Assembly: GCF_036324365.1 (NCBI RefSeq)
Contig: NZ_CP137080.1
Coordinates: 1,736,001-1,800,000, forward strand
Source of the DNA: Microbacterium limosum
GTDB lineage: Bacteria > Actinomycetota > Actinomycetes > Actinomycetales > Microbacteriaceae
Direction: 5' to 3'
Length of the DNA stretch: 64,000 nucleotides
Shown here: positions 44,852 to 53,146 of the stretch, piece by piece
How the letters are laid out: every line of letters starts with the position of its first letter
How positions within the stretch are numbered: the stretch's first letter is position 1
The notes under the pieces: model-generated
Seen by the model: the letters and a program-made list of their open reading frames with translations, nothing else
Database searches by the model: none
What the model was told of the DNA's origin: nothing
Made by a program: the position numbers and the translations under genes

Positions 44852-44916
44852 GGGGAGATCTCCATCCGTTCGGGCGTCGGCACGGCGAGCCGCCGTGCGA
44901 CTGGCACATCCCTCTC

Positions 44917-44922
44917 ATGTTA
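44917..44922 (-). promoter_or_regulatory. -10 element for secA
   Basis: TAACAT, with secA GTG 65 nt downstream and a leader ATG 7 nt downstream. Confidence 0.5.
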
Positions 44923-45003
44923 CCGACCCGTGACCTGGGATCGCCCTGGATGACGCGGGGGATCTCCGCGGGGTCCGCAACACGCGCGACACGGGGGAGG
45001 ACG

Positions 45004-45009
45004 TACAAT
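45004..45009 (+). promoter_or_regulatory. -10 element for the Stealth gene
   Basis: TACAAT, one of the strongest -10 matches in the window; predicted leader about 38 nt. Confidence 0.6.
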
Positions 45010-45054
45010 TCTCTGCGGTCTCGATGAAGGTCATCGGAGCGGGACGGGGCTTGA

Positions 45055-46671
45055 ATGGCGCAGACAGGTCTGCCGACGACGGGCATCACGACGGTATCGG
45101 ACCGGGGCGTGGCGGATGCCGCGCCGACGACGCTGGTGGGAGGCATCCCCCATCTGGTCGCCGAGACGACACCGGAGCAGGCCCAGACGGACGATCTGCT
45201 GCGCGTGGCCGAGATCCTCGATCTCGCCGGAGTGACCCACTGGCTCCTCCGCCGTGCGAACGGCCGGCCCGGCCTCGCGATCGATCGACGCGATCGTGCG
45301 CGGGCGTTCGAGGCGCTGACCGCCGCCGCCGCCGCCGAGCCCTGGGCCGCACGGCGCCGAGGGGGCGTCGAACTCCCCCTCCAGGGAGATGCCCGCCGCG
45401 CGTTCGGGCACAGGGATGCCGCGACCCTCTACCGCCCGCGGGTGCACCCCAACGGCACCTTCACGCTCGGGCACACCACCGGCATCCGCCTCGAGCTGTG
45501 GCGCACGCAGGGCGGGGTGATCACGGCACCGCACGCCAACGCACTCACCCGCCGCATCATCGCGGTCGACGACGTGACCGTGACGAGCGTGCGCCGGTAC
45601 GGGCGCACCTGGCGCACCCTCGAGGGGATGTTCACCCCCGGTGCGGGTGAGTTCACGGAGGACGTGGACCTCGTCTTCTCCTGGGTCGACGGCTCCTCCA
45701 GCGAGTTCCAGCGCGAGCGCGCACGGCGCATGAGCCGCTACGTCGTCGGCGACGGCGACGACCACGCGGCGCGATACCGGCACGTCGACGAGATCCGCTA
45801 CGCCCTGCGCAGCGTCCACATGTACGCGCCCTGGATCCGCCGCATCTTCATCGCGACCGACAGCCCCGCTCCCTGGTGGCTCGCGGAGCACCCGAAGGTG
45901 ACGATCGTGCGCAGCGAGGAGTTCTTCAAGGACCCCGGCGCGCTGCCCACGCACAACTCGCACGCCGTCGAGGCGCAGCTGCACCGCATCGAGGGCCTCG
46001 CGGAGCACTTCCTCTATGCCAACGACGACATGTTCTTCGGTCGGGCGGTGCGCCCCGAGCTGTTCTTCACGCCGGGCGGCGTGTCCCGCTTCGTCGAGTC
46101 CGGCGTGCGCATCGGCGTCGGCGGTCCGGCCCCCCACCGCAGCGGCCACGACAACGCGGCGCGGGTCAACCGCGCCCTACTCGAGGAGCGGTTCGGGCGC
46201 ACGATCACCCGCGACCTGGAGCACTGTGCCGCGCCGCTTCGGCGCAGCGTCATGTACGAGATGGAGGAGACGTTCGCGGACGACTTCTCCCGCACGGCCG
46301 CGGCCACGTTCCGCTCCGCCACGGACATCTCGGTGACGAACTCGCTGTACCACTACTACGCGCTCTGCACGGGCCGGGCGATCGCGACGACGGAGCCGCG
46401 CACCAGGTACATCCAGACGACCCTGCAGCCCGGCCTCATCCAGATGCAGAAGCTGCTCGCCCGGCGCGACGTCGACATGTTCTGCCTCAATGACGGGAGC
46501 ACTCCCGAGGTCGACGAGGATGTCCGCGAGCGGGTGCTCCGCGAGACGCTGGAGGCATACTTCCCGGTGCGCGCGCCGTGGGAGCGTGCCGAGCCCGTCA
46601 GCGGACGAGGCGGAGAGGCATCGTCGGGGGCTGCGCCTCTCGCGGTTCCCGGTGCGCTGATTCCGGGATGA
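45055..46671 (+). CDS. Stealth-family polysaccharide phosphotransferase
   Basis: A 538-residue Stealth protein. After a variable N-terminal third come CR1 ([11 protein letters not shown], 203-213), CR2 ([28 protein letters not shown], about 242-269, with [12 protein letters not shown] at 318-329), CR3 (about 385-410) and CR4. Family members transfer hexose-1-phosphate to build phosphodiester-linked exopolysaccharides, capsules or wall teichoic-type polymers; human GlcNAc-1-phosphotransferase is a distant relative. It likely acts on a cell-surface polymer. Its 3' end overlaps the convergent metallophosphoesterase gene by 74 bp. Confidence 0.88.
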   Translation: MAQTGLPTTGITTVSDRGVADAAPTTLVGGIPHLVAETTPEQAQTDDLLRVAEILDLAGVTHWLLRRANGRPGLAIDRRDRARAFEALTAAAAAEPWAARRRGGVELPLQGDARRAFGHRDAATLYRPRVHPNGTFTLGHTTGIRLELWRTQGGVITAPHANALTRRIIAVDDVTVTSVRRYGRTWRTLEGMFTPGAGEFTEDVDLVFSWVDGSSSEFQRERARRMSRYVVGDGDDHAARYRHVDEIRYALRSVHMYAPWIRRIFIATDSPAPWWLAEHPKVTIVRSEEFFKDPGALPTHNSHAVEAQLHRIEGLAEHFLYANDDMFFGRAVRPELFFTPGGVSRFVESGVRIGVGGPAPHRSGHDNAARVNRALLEERFGRTITRDLEHCAAPLRRSVMYEMEETFADDFSRTAAATFRSATDISVTNSLYHYYALCTGRAIATTEPRTRYIQTTLQPGLIQMQKLLARRDVDMFCLNDGSTPEVDEDVRERVLRETLEAYFPVRAPWERAEPVSGRGGEASSGAAPLAVPGALIPG

Positions 46672-47554
46672 CGACGCCCGCATCCGCCAGGCGCCGCTCG
46701 GTCTCGGTCGCGTCCACGTAGGCCAGCGCGGGGGATTCCGCCACGGGGACGACCGAGTGCACGATCGTCTCGTCGTAGACGTGGACGAGGTTGAAGGACT
46801 GCGCGGCATCCCACGGCCGCGTGCCGCCGGCCGGCACGCCGAGATCCTGCGTGTAGCACGTCGCGGAGGCGACGGAGACGGGGATGCCCGCGAAGCTCGC
46901 CGAGGTCGAATAGTGCAGGTGGCCGGCGAGGATCGTGCGCACATCACTCCCCCGGAGCACGTGCGCCAGCCGTGGCTGCGCGCGCAACTCGACCGTCACG
47001 GCGAGGTCGAGCACGCACGGCACCGGCGGGTGGTGCATCACGAGAACGGTGCCGTGGGGCGCGGGAACGACCAGTTCGAGCGCGAGCCACTCGAGCTGCT
47101 CGTCCCGCAGCTCCCCGTGATGGTGCCCGGGCACGGTCGTGTCGAGCACGATGACCCGCAGCCCGTCGATCTCGTGCACCGTGTCGACCGGGGCCGTCGC
47201 CGCGGCACCGTCGTCGCAGAGCCTCGCGCGGAACGTCGCGCGGTCGTCATGGTTGCCCATGGCCCAGATGACGGGCGCCTGCAGACGAGCGGCCACGGGC
47301 TCGACGATCGCGCGGAGATCGTCGTAGGCGGCCGCCTGGCCGTAGTCGGCGAGGTCGCCGGTGAAGATCAGCGCGTCGGGGCGGGCATCGGATGCCTCGA
47401 GCTGCGCGAGCGCCCGCGCGAGCCTGTCCCCGGCATCGATCGTGCCGTAGAGACGGTCGCCGTCGGCGCGGAGATGGGTGTCACTGAGATGCACCAGGCG
47501 GTGGCTCGGGCGACCGTATTCCGCGATTCGGATATTGCCGATCGGGTTCGACAT
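46598..47554 (-). CDS. Metallophosphoesterase (CpdA/Icc-like)
   Basis: A 318-residue calcineurin-like phosphoesterase. Metal motifs appear in order: LSDTHLR (DxH), TGDLADYG (GDxxD), GNHDD (GNH[DE]), VMHHPPV and AGHLHYS (GHxH). The set fits CpdA/Icc-type cyclic-nucleotide or related phosphodiesterases. The ATG ([10 protein letters not shown]) lies 7 nt after TAACAT, so it is leaderless or nearly so. Confidence 0.88.
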   Translation of the reverse strand: MSNPIGNIRIAEYGRPSHRLVHLSDTHLRADGDRLYGTIDAGDRLARALAQLEASDARPDALIFTGDLADYGQAAAYDDLRAIVEPVAARLQAPVIWAMGNHDDRATFRARLCDDGAAATAPVDTVHEIDGLRVIVLDTTVPGHHHGELRDEQLEWLALELVVPAPHGTVLVMHHPPVPCVLDLAVTVELRAQPRLAHVLRGSDVRTILAGHLHYSTSASFAGIPVSVASATCYTQDLGVPAGGTRPWDAAQSFNLVHVYDETIVHSVVPVAESPALAYVDATETERRLADAGVVIPESAHREPREAQPPTMPLRLVR

Positions 47555-47561
47555 GCCCGGA

Positions 47562-47594
47562 ATGTTACCGGCATGTTTCCTACTGCTGGGTAAC
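47562..47594 (-). promoter_or_regulatory. Metallophosphoesterase promoter with GTTAC/GTTTC boxes
   Basis: TAACAT (47562-47567) is the -10. Overlapping it, GTTAC (47564-47568), 6 nt, GTTTC (47575-47579) on the + strand (GAAAC-N6-GTAAC on the other) resembles GlnR/MtrA-type boxes. GTTACC (47564-47569) also pairs as an inverted repeat with GGTAAC (47589-47594). Confidence 0.4.
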
Positions 47595-47648
47595 GACGCG
47601 TGAACATTCCCGTCATATTCAGCGACGGGCCGGCGAACTCCCCCGTGG

Positions 47649-47814
47649 TCAGCGGCCGTTCGCGGGCGCCGCGGAGACGTCGAGCCGCGGGTGCGGGCCC
47701 CTCGACGACCAGGCGCTCGCGACGCCCCGCGCCGCATGCTCGGACGCCCGGACGGCGCGTTCGTCCGCCCACGCGTGCCCCGTCGGTCGCGACGATGTAA
47801 GGGGCGGCGGTCAC
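47649..47814 (-). pseudogene. RNase H remnant with internal deletion
   Basis: GTG at 47814, 6 nt after TAACCT, starts a frame reading [12 protein letters not shown], the N-terminal strand of RNase HI with its first catalytic Asp (TDG). The frame is then lost. In the next frame the DNA encodes [18 protein letters not shown] and a tail ending at TGA 47649, which looks like the C-terminal end of the same kind of protein (RNase H ends with a GHxxxxxxD helix). The whole catalytic middle (about 120 residues) is missing. Promoter and start survive, so decay is probably recent. Confidence 0.6.
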
Positions 47815-47820
47815 TCCCCG

Positions 47821-47826
47821 AGGTTA
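47821..47826 (-). promoter_or_regulatory. -10 element, leaderless, RNase H remnant
   Basis: TAACCT, 6 nt (CGGGGA), then GTG. Confidence 0.5.
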
Positions 47827-47846
47827 CGCGCTTGTGCGCATGCTCC

Positions 47847-47852
47847 TAGAAT
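47847..47852 (+). promoter_or_regulatory. -10 element for padR
   Basis: TAGAAT. The expected start point (about 47859) is after the in-frame GTG at 47857, which supports the later ATG at 47905. Confidence 0.5.
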
Positions 47853-47904
47853 CGAAGTGCATACCCGGAATCGTTTTTCCGGCACCGACCCGGGAGGCCC
47901 GCGC

Positions 47905-48501
47905 ATGTCCGTCAGGCAGAGCCTGCTCGCCATCCTCGACCAGGGCCCCTGCTACGGCTATCAGCTCCGCGCCGAATTCGAGCGCCGCACGGGGTCGGGC
48001 CCAGCCCTGAACGTGGGTCAGGTGTACACGACGCTCGAGCGCCTCGAGCGCGACGGGCTCGTCGTCAAGGGCGGCGCCGACGAGCACGGGCACGTCCACT
48101 ACGAGATCACCCCCGACGGGCGCGAGCAGGCGCGCGCCTGGCTGCGCAGTGCCGACTCCCCGGGGTCCGGCGCCCGCGACGACCTCGCCACTCAGGTCAC
48201 GCTCGCCGCCACCCTGCCCGGCGCGGACGTGGACACGCTGATCCGCCGCCACCGTGCGCGGCTGATGCGCGACCTCGAGCGGATCGAGCGAGGACTCACC
48301 GATGCCGACGACGCCGCAGACATCCCCTCACGACTGTCTGCCTCCCGGCGCGATTCGCGTGCGCGGGCGGATCTGGCGTGGCTCGACAGCGTCGAGGCGC
48401 AGCTGACGAAGGGCCCGTATGCGGCCTTCCCCCTGTCCGGCGCATCCGACCGTCCCCGCCGCGGACGTCCCCCCAAGGCTCTGTCCGACGCGGCGAATTA
48501 G
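47905..48501 (+). CDS. PadR-family transcriptional regulator
   Basis: A 198-residue PadR regulator. The N-terminal winged helix is MSVRQSLLAILDQGPCYGYQL...LNVGQVYTTLERLERDGLVVKGG...YEITPDGRE; the C-terminal half (about 90-170) is the helical dimerisation part of Vir-type PadRs. The tail GASDRPRRGRPPKAL contains an AT-hook-like RPRRGRPP. PadRs usually repress nearby transporter genes; none is adjacent here. ATG 47905 has GGGAGG 7 nt upstream. Confidence 0.88.
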   Translation: MSVRQSLLAILDQGPCYGYQLRAEFERRTGSGPALNVGQVYTTLERLERDGLVVKGGADEHGHVHYEITPDGREQARAWLRSADSPGSGARDDLATQVTLAATLPGADVDTLIRRHRARLMRDLERIERGLTDADDAADIPSRLSASRRDSRARADLAWLDSVEAQLTKGPYAAFPLSGASDRPRRGRPPKALSDAAN

Positions 48502-48504
48502 GAT
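48499..48504 (+). promoter_or_regulatory. -10-like element for the coiled-coil gene
   Basis: TAGGAT, overlapping the padR stop codon, then 7 nt and ATG. Confidence 0.45.
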
Positions 48505-48511
48505 CGAGGGT

Positions 48512-49840
48512 ATGGCCGGATTCTGGGGCAAGAGGAAGCGCGAGCAGCAGGCCGAGCAGGACGCCGCAGACGCGGACCTGGCCCGCCGGGCGGGTGCCGC
48601 CCTGGTCGCCGCCGACGAGCGGGTGCGATTGACCGCCGACGAGTTGGACTTCGCGCGCGCCGAGCTCGGCGAAGGCGCCACCGGCGACCTCCGCGCCGCA
48701 CTCGAGGCGGTGCGCACGCACCTGAGCGAGGCGTTCCACCTGCACCAGCTGAACCACGACGAGATCCCCGACACCCCCGACGAGGTGCGCATGCGCAGCG
48801 CACGGATCATCCAGCTGAGCGAGTGGGCCGAGGAGCTGTTGGAGGAGCGCCTGGGCGCACTGTCGGAGACGATCGAGAAGGTGCGGCGCGCTCCCGAGAT
48901 CCTCGAGCGGGTGCGCCGCGACGCGCGCCGGCTGCGCGAGCGGGTCGAGCCCGCGCGGGACGCCGTCGTCCGGCTCTCGGCTCGCTACTCCGACGCCGCC
49001 CTGCGTCAGATCTCCGCGAACCCCGGCGAGGCCGACCAGCTCCTGGCCTTCGCCGAGCACAGCGCCGACGTGTCCACGAGGCGTCGCGAGGCGGGGCAGC
49101 GCGAACAGGCGCACGTCGCGCTCGAGGCCGCAACCGAGGCCGTGCGCCGGGCGGAGACGCTGCTGGATGCCGTGGACGGGTGGGAGATCGAGGCGCTGCG
49201 CGCCGAGTCCACCCTGGCCGAGGTGATCGACGACTCGCGGGGGGACATCGTCGCCGCGCGCACCGCGCCCCAGACGCCCGCCGTGCAGGCGGCGGTCGGC
49301 GCGCTCGAGCGCGCCCTCGGCGCGCTGCCCGCGAGCGGCGCGAAGACCGACCCTTTCGACGACCTCTCCCGGCTGCGGGAAGCGAACGCGGCGCTCGACG
49401 CCGCTGTCGACAAGGCACGCGAACGGGCGGCGCGGCCGCTGCCGGACATCGCCCACGTCCGTCACGCGATCGACGACTCCGACAGGCAACTCTCGGTCGC
49501 GCGCAGCGTCATCGCGGGCCACCGCGGGTGGATCGGCGCCGACGCCCGCACGCGTCTGGCGGAGGCGGAACGGGTGCGCGCCGACATCGACCGGCTCCCG
49601 GACGAAGAGGACTCCCGCGAACCGGCGCTCGCGATGGCGCGCCGCGCCGGTGCGCTCGCGAGCGAGGCGCTCCACCTCGCGCAGCGCGACATCGACTCCT
49701 CCCGTCCGGACGGCATGAACGGTCCCGGGGGCTGGGGCGGGGGCCGAGGCGGACGCGGCGGCGGCATGGGGGACATGATGGGCGGCGTGCTGGGCGGACT
49801 CGTCATCGGCGGGCTCCTGGGCGACATCTTCGACGGTTGA
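48512..49840 (+). CDS. Coiled-coil protein resembling the C-terminal part of TPM-domain proteins
   Basis: A 442-residue, mostly helical, Ala/Glu/Arg-rich protein without a signal peptide. The repeated helical blocks (DELDFARAELGEGA, AFHLHQLNHDEIPDTPDE, RRAPEILERV, WEIEALRAES) resemble the cytoplasmic coiled-coil half of actinobacterial TPM-domain membrane proteins, but the TPM domain and TM helix are missing. It ends in a Gly-rich stretch (GGWGGGRGGRGGG) and a hydrophobic GGVLGGLVIGGLLGDIF segment that may associate with membranes. Function unknown. Confidence 0.65.
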   Translation: MAGFWGKRKREQQAEQDAADADLARRAGAALVAADERVRLTADELDFARAELGEGATGDLRAALEAVRTHLSEAFHLHQLNHDEIPDTPDEVRMRSARIIQLSEWAEELLEERLGALSETIEKVRRAPEILERVRRDARRLRERVEPARDAVVRLSARYSDAALRQISANPGEADQLLAFAEHSADVSTRRREAGQREQAHVALEAATEAVRRAETLLDAVDGWEIEALRAESTLAEVIDDSRGDIVAARTAPQTPAVQAAVGALERALGALPASGAKTDPFDDLSRLREANAALDAAVDKARERAARPLPDIAHVRHAIDDSDRQLSVARSVIAGHRGWIGADARTRLAEAERVRADIDRLPDEEDSREPALAMARRAGALASEALHLAQRDIDSSRPDGMNGPGGWGGGRGGRGGGMGDMMGGVLGGLVIGGLLGDIFDG

Positions 49841-49873
49841 CAGGCCCCCGCCAGCGGCGAACCAGGCGCGCAT

Positions 49874-49923
49874 ACGCAGGATGCCGGGGAGCCGACCCGG
49901 TCGGCGTCCCCGGCATCCTGCGT
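49874..49923. terminator. Bidirectional hairpin between coiled-coil gene and hpf
   Basis: Perfect 17-bp arms (49874-49890 and 49907-49923) include GGATGCC/GGCATCC; the 16-nt loop contains a second hairpin GCCGA/TCGGC. It sits in the 92-bp gap between two convergent stops. Confidence 0.88.
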
Positions 49924-49932
49924 GCTCCGGTG

Positions 49933-50595
49933 TCAGGAGGCGAGGGCCTCCTGCGGGGGCGCGGCGGCCTCGAGGGAGATCACTCCGTAGTCCCAGCCCT
50001 TGCGGCGGTAGACGACGCTCGGATGATCCGTGCGCGCATCGATGAAGAGGAAGAAGTCGTGGCCGACGAGCTCCATGCGATCGACGGCCTCCTCGACGGT
50101 CATCCATTCTGCGCCGAACTTCTTCACCCGGATGACGACCGGGGTGTAGTCCTCCTCCGGCTCGCCGTCGCCCACGACGGGAACCTCGCCGGTGGCGACG
50201 GCGCGGATCATCTCGACCGAGGCGGGCTGCACGTCGATGCCCTCGAGCGACCCGCTCCCCTTCTCGAAGTGGGCGCCGCGCGGGTGGTTGCGCGCGTCGA
50301 CGCGCTTGTCCTTCGCACGTCGCAGCTGCTCGCAGAGCTTGTCGATCGCGAGATCGAGGGCGACGAACTTGTCGCCGTCGGTGGCCTCGGCGCGGACCAC
50401 GGGGCCCTTGCCGACGAGCGTGAGTTCGACCGTGTCATCGGGAATGCGCCCATTGCGGTACGCACGGTGCGTCACCTTGACGTCGAGGGACTGCGCACGG
50501 GGAGCGAGGTGCTCGATCCGTGCCACCTTCTCCTCGACCACCGACCGGAAACGGTCGCTGACGCCCACACCCACGCCGACGATGTTGGTGTCCAT
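49933..50595 (-). CDS. hpf: Ribosome hibernation promoting factor, long form
   Basis: A 220-residue long HPF. The N-terminal S30AE domain (about 1-100, NIVGVGVGVSDRFRSVVEEKVARIE) binds the decoding region; the C-terminal domain (about 160-215, FGAEWMTVEEAVDRMELVGHDFFLFIDARTD) dimerises ribosomes into 100S particles. GGAGG 8 nt before the ATG. The leader has a hairpin CAGCCC-AGACAA-GGGCTG (+ strand, 50622-50639). Confidence 0.93.
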   Translation of the reverse strand: MDTNIVGVGVGVSDRFRSVVEEKVARIEHLAPRAQSLDVKVTHRAYRNGRIPDDTVELTLVGKGPVVRAEATDGDKFVALDLAIDKLCEQLRRAKDKRVDARNHPRGAHFEKGSGSLEGIDVQPASVEMIRAVATGEVPVVGDGEPEEDYTPVVIRVKKFGAEWMTVEEAVDRMELVGHDFFLFIDARTDHPSVVYRRKGWDYGVISLEAAAPPQEALAS

Positions 50596-50689
50596 CTTCA
50601 GACCTCCTTGCTCGGGGCGATCAGCCCAGACAAGGGCTGACCGCCGGTCGCCGTTGTGCCCACAACCGTAGCCGCACGCTCCACCCGTG

Positions 50690-51379
50690 TCACGCACGGA
50701 ATGAGCGCGTGTCGCCCCGATCGGCGCGTCGCCGGGGCGTGGCCGCGATGGTCGCCGCCGCGACCACCTCGCCGCCGGCGGCCGCGACGGCCCGGGCCGC
50801 CTCGCGCAGCGTCGCCCCCGTCGTGATCACGTCGTCCACGACGATCACGCGCCGGCCCGCCACGCCCGCGGCCCGCATGCTCAGCGCCTGATTGACGGCG
50901 CGCTCGCGGCGGTCGAGGCCGCGCTGGTCGGCGGTCTGACGGGTCAGGCGCAGCAGGCGACGGGGTCTCACGCCCGCCGCGCGCATCACCCGTTCGACGA
51001 CGCGGTACCCGCGTGTGCGCAGGCTCCGTGCGCGCTCCGGGACGGGGACGGCGACCAGCGCGACGGACCCCTCCCTCTCGCGCGCACAGGCAGACAGTGC
51101 GGCGGCCAGCGCCGGTGCCACGATGCGCGCGAGGGCGGGACTGCCGTCCTTGAGGGCGCGGATCACCCGCGCCGCCTCACCGGAGTACTCCAGACCGCTC
51201 CAGACGGTCAGGCCGCCCACGTGCGTCGAGCGGGGTGCCGCTGCAAGGCGCGGAGCGCACCCGCCGCACAGGGGGCCGCCGTCGCCCCCGCACCCGGCGC
51301 ACGCCACGGGGGCAAGGAGGTCGGCGAGGTCGGCCGCCGCGCGTCGGAAGCTGCGCACCGCCTCGTCGAGAGCCCCCAT
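50690..51379 (-). CDS. comF: ComF-family phosphoribosyltransferase-like protein
   Basis: A 229-residue ComF protein. An N-terminal four-cysteine zinc knuckle (CAGCGGDGGPLCGGC, about 25-39) precedes a PRTase fold with VIVVDDVITTGATLREAA as the PRPP loop. The RTRGYRVVERVMRAAG and RTADQRGLDRRER-like blocks are typical. ComF assists DNA uptake or processing in competent bacteria; its role in non-competent actinobacteria is unclear. It lies between lpqB and hpf as in M. tuberculosis. Confidence 0.9.
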   Translation of the reverse strand: MGALDEAVRSFRRAAADLADLLAPVACAGCGGDGGPLCGGCAPRLAAAPRSTHVGGLTVWSGLEYSGEAARVIRALKDGSPALARIVAPALAAALSACAREREGSVALVAVPVPERARSLRTRGYRVVERVMRAAGVRPRRLLRLTRQTADQRGLDRRERAVNQALSMRAAGVAGRRVIVVDDVITTGATLREAARAVAAAGGEVVAAATIAATPRRRADRGDTRSFRA

Positions 51380-51469
51380 GGGGACAGCGTCGCAGGCGTC
51401 GGCCGTCGGGGCCGTCGACCGCAGGCAGCGTCGTGCACGGCGCGACCGGCACCCGCCCGGGGAGGAGCG

Positions 51470-53146
51470 TCAGCCCGAGCCCATCTGCGACGCCAGCACG
51501 GCGACGTCGCCCGTGACGATCTGCCACGCGCTTCCGCGCCGCACATACAGCTCGCCCGAGGCCGTGAGCAGCCGGGCGGAGGTGGAGGTGGCCCCCGCCG
51601 CCACCGCGATCGGGTCGCTCGGCGCTGCGAGCACGGTGCCCACACTCCCGACCGTGTGCGAGACGATGGCCGATGTCTGCCCCGCGCCGACGACCACGCC
51701 CACCGTCTGCTCATCGAGCCAGGCGATGTCGATCCCGGACGCCTCCAGACGCGTGACCCGGCGGGTCTCGCCGAGCGAGACCGGCCGGCCCTCCGCGTCG
51801 CGGACGATGCCGGCCACCACGATCGCGTCGCGGCCGCCCTGGGTCACGATCGCGGCCATCCGTGTGCCGTCCCGCGAGACCTGCAGCGCCTCCACGCGCG
51901 TGACGCCGGGGAAGGCCCCGGTGATCTCGACCGGGTCGCCCTCCGCGGGAGCCGCACGCAGGGCCGAGGGCTGATCGCGGGGAACCGTCCAGATGGTGCC
52001 CGCCGGATCGATGACGGGGTCGGCCAGCCCCGCGCGCGTGTCGACCGTGGTGATCTCCGCCGCGGCATCCACGCGCACGACCCCGCCCGTCGCCACCGCC
52101 ACCGCGGCGACGTCCTCGCCGCGGCCCACCGAGATCGCCGTCGCCCCGAGCCCCTCTATCGCGTCGCTGAGCCCGGGGATCGGCTCGAGCTCGTCGTCGG
52201 TCACGAATCCGAAACCCGAGGCCGTGAGGGCGAGCGCGCGGGAATCGATCGCCGTGCTCTGCGCCTGGGCGGGCTCGACGGCCAGGGGTGCGCCGTCCAC
52301 CGCCAGCTCCACCCCCGCGACCCCCGTGCCCATGAGGCTCGCCTGCAGCTGCCGGAGCAGTCGGCCGAGGGTCACGGGGTCGGCCTCGACGGCGTTGCCC
52401 GTGAGGTCCACCTGGGCGACGCCCTGCTCGCTCGTGACGCGCGCGATGCCCACCCCCTCGGGCACGGCGGAGACCACCGAGGACGCCAGCCACGGGCTCG
52501 GCGAGCCCTCGATGATCGCCTGCGCGATGCGGGTCGCGATGTTGGTGCGAGCCGGGTACCAGCGCACGTCCGGCGCCAGGAAGCTCCAGGTCGGGTCGAA
52601 GTACATCACCGAGTAGGGACGGTAGACGGTCTCGAAGGCGTCGGCATCGAGCACGATGCCATCCGGTGCCGCGGTGATGCGCCACTCGCCGTCCTCCTGC
52701 TCGGCCAGCTCGTACGACAGGGCCGCCTCGCCCTGCTCGGCCGAATAGTAGGCGCCGCTCGCGTCGACATCCGCCGTCGTGGTGGTCTCCATCTGGATGA
52801 CGCCGTCGGTCACCACGCTGAAACGGCGGGAGCCCGGCACGTCGACGATGACGCCGGCCTCGGGAGCCCACTCGGTACGGAACTCCGGAGCGAGGAAGAG
52901 GCTCGCGGTCGCCCATTCACCCGCGGGGCTGGTGGCGGCCGCGACGAATCCCTCCACGATCTGCTCGGGGCTCGCGCCCGGTTGGGGGCGGTCGGGCTGG
53001 AACGAGAAGTCGGGGATCTCGGGGGCGTCACCCGCCACGAGCCCCGGGTACACCGGACCGCTCGTCGGCAGGCCCGAGCACGCCGACAGCACGATCGCAC
53101 CCACCGCCAGGAGCGCCGCCAGGACGGCCCGCCGTGCGCGGATCAT
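51470..53146 (-). CDS. lpqB: Lipoprotein LpqB
   Basis: A 558-residue lipoprotein. The signal peptide ends in lipobox LSAC. A GerMN domain (about 90-330) is followed by the LpqB beta-propeller (about 340-555). LpqB interacts with the extracellular part of MtrB and modulates the MtrAB system. Start ATG lies in an ATGA overlap with the mtrB stop. The 90-bp gap downstream, before comF, holds no recognisable element. Confidence 0.93.
   Translation of the reverse strand: MIRARRAVLAALLAVGAIVLSACSGLPTSGPVYPGLVAGDAPEIPDFSFQPDRPQPGASPEQIVEGFVAAATSPAGEWATASLFLAPEFRTEWAPEAGVIVDVPGSRRFSVVTDGVIQMETTTTADVDASGAYYSAEQGEAALSYELAEQEDGEWRITAAPDGIVLDADAFETVYRPYSVMYFDPTWSFLAPDVRWYPARTNIATRIAQAIIEGSPSPWLASSVVSAVPEGVGIARVTSEQGVAQVDLTGNAVEADPVTLGRLLRQLQASLMGTGVAGVELAVDGAPLAVEPAQAQSTAIDSRALALTASGFGFVTDDELEPIPGLSDAIEGLGATAISVGRGEDVAAVAVATGGVVRVDAAAEITTVDTRAGLADPVIDPAGTIWTVPRDQPSALRAAPAEGDPVEITGAFPGVTRVEALQVSRDGTRMAAIVTQGGRDAIVVAGIVRDAEGRPVSLGETRRVTRLEASGIDIAWLDEQTVGVVVGAGQTSAIVSHTVGSVGTVLAAPSDPIAVAAGATSTSARLLTASGELYVRRGSAWQIVTGDVAVLASQMGSG

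Noticed and set aside
45024..45650. An ATG-started 208-codon frame overlapping the Stealth gene, just after the TACAAT promoter
   Set aside because: It overlaps a well-supported gene in another frame and reads as low-complexity Arg/Gly/Asp. It starts at a plausible position, but nothing else supports it.
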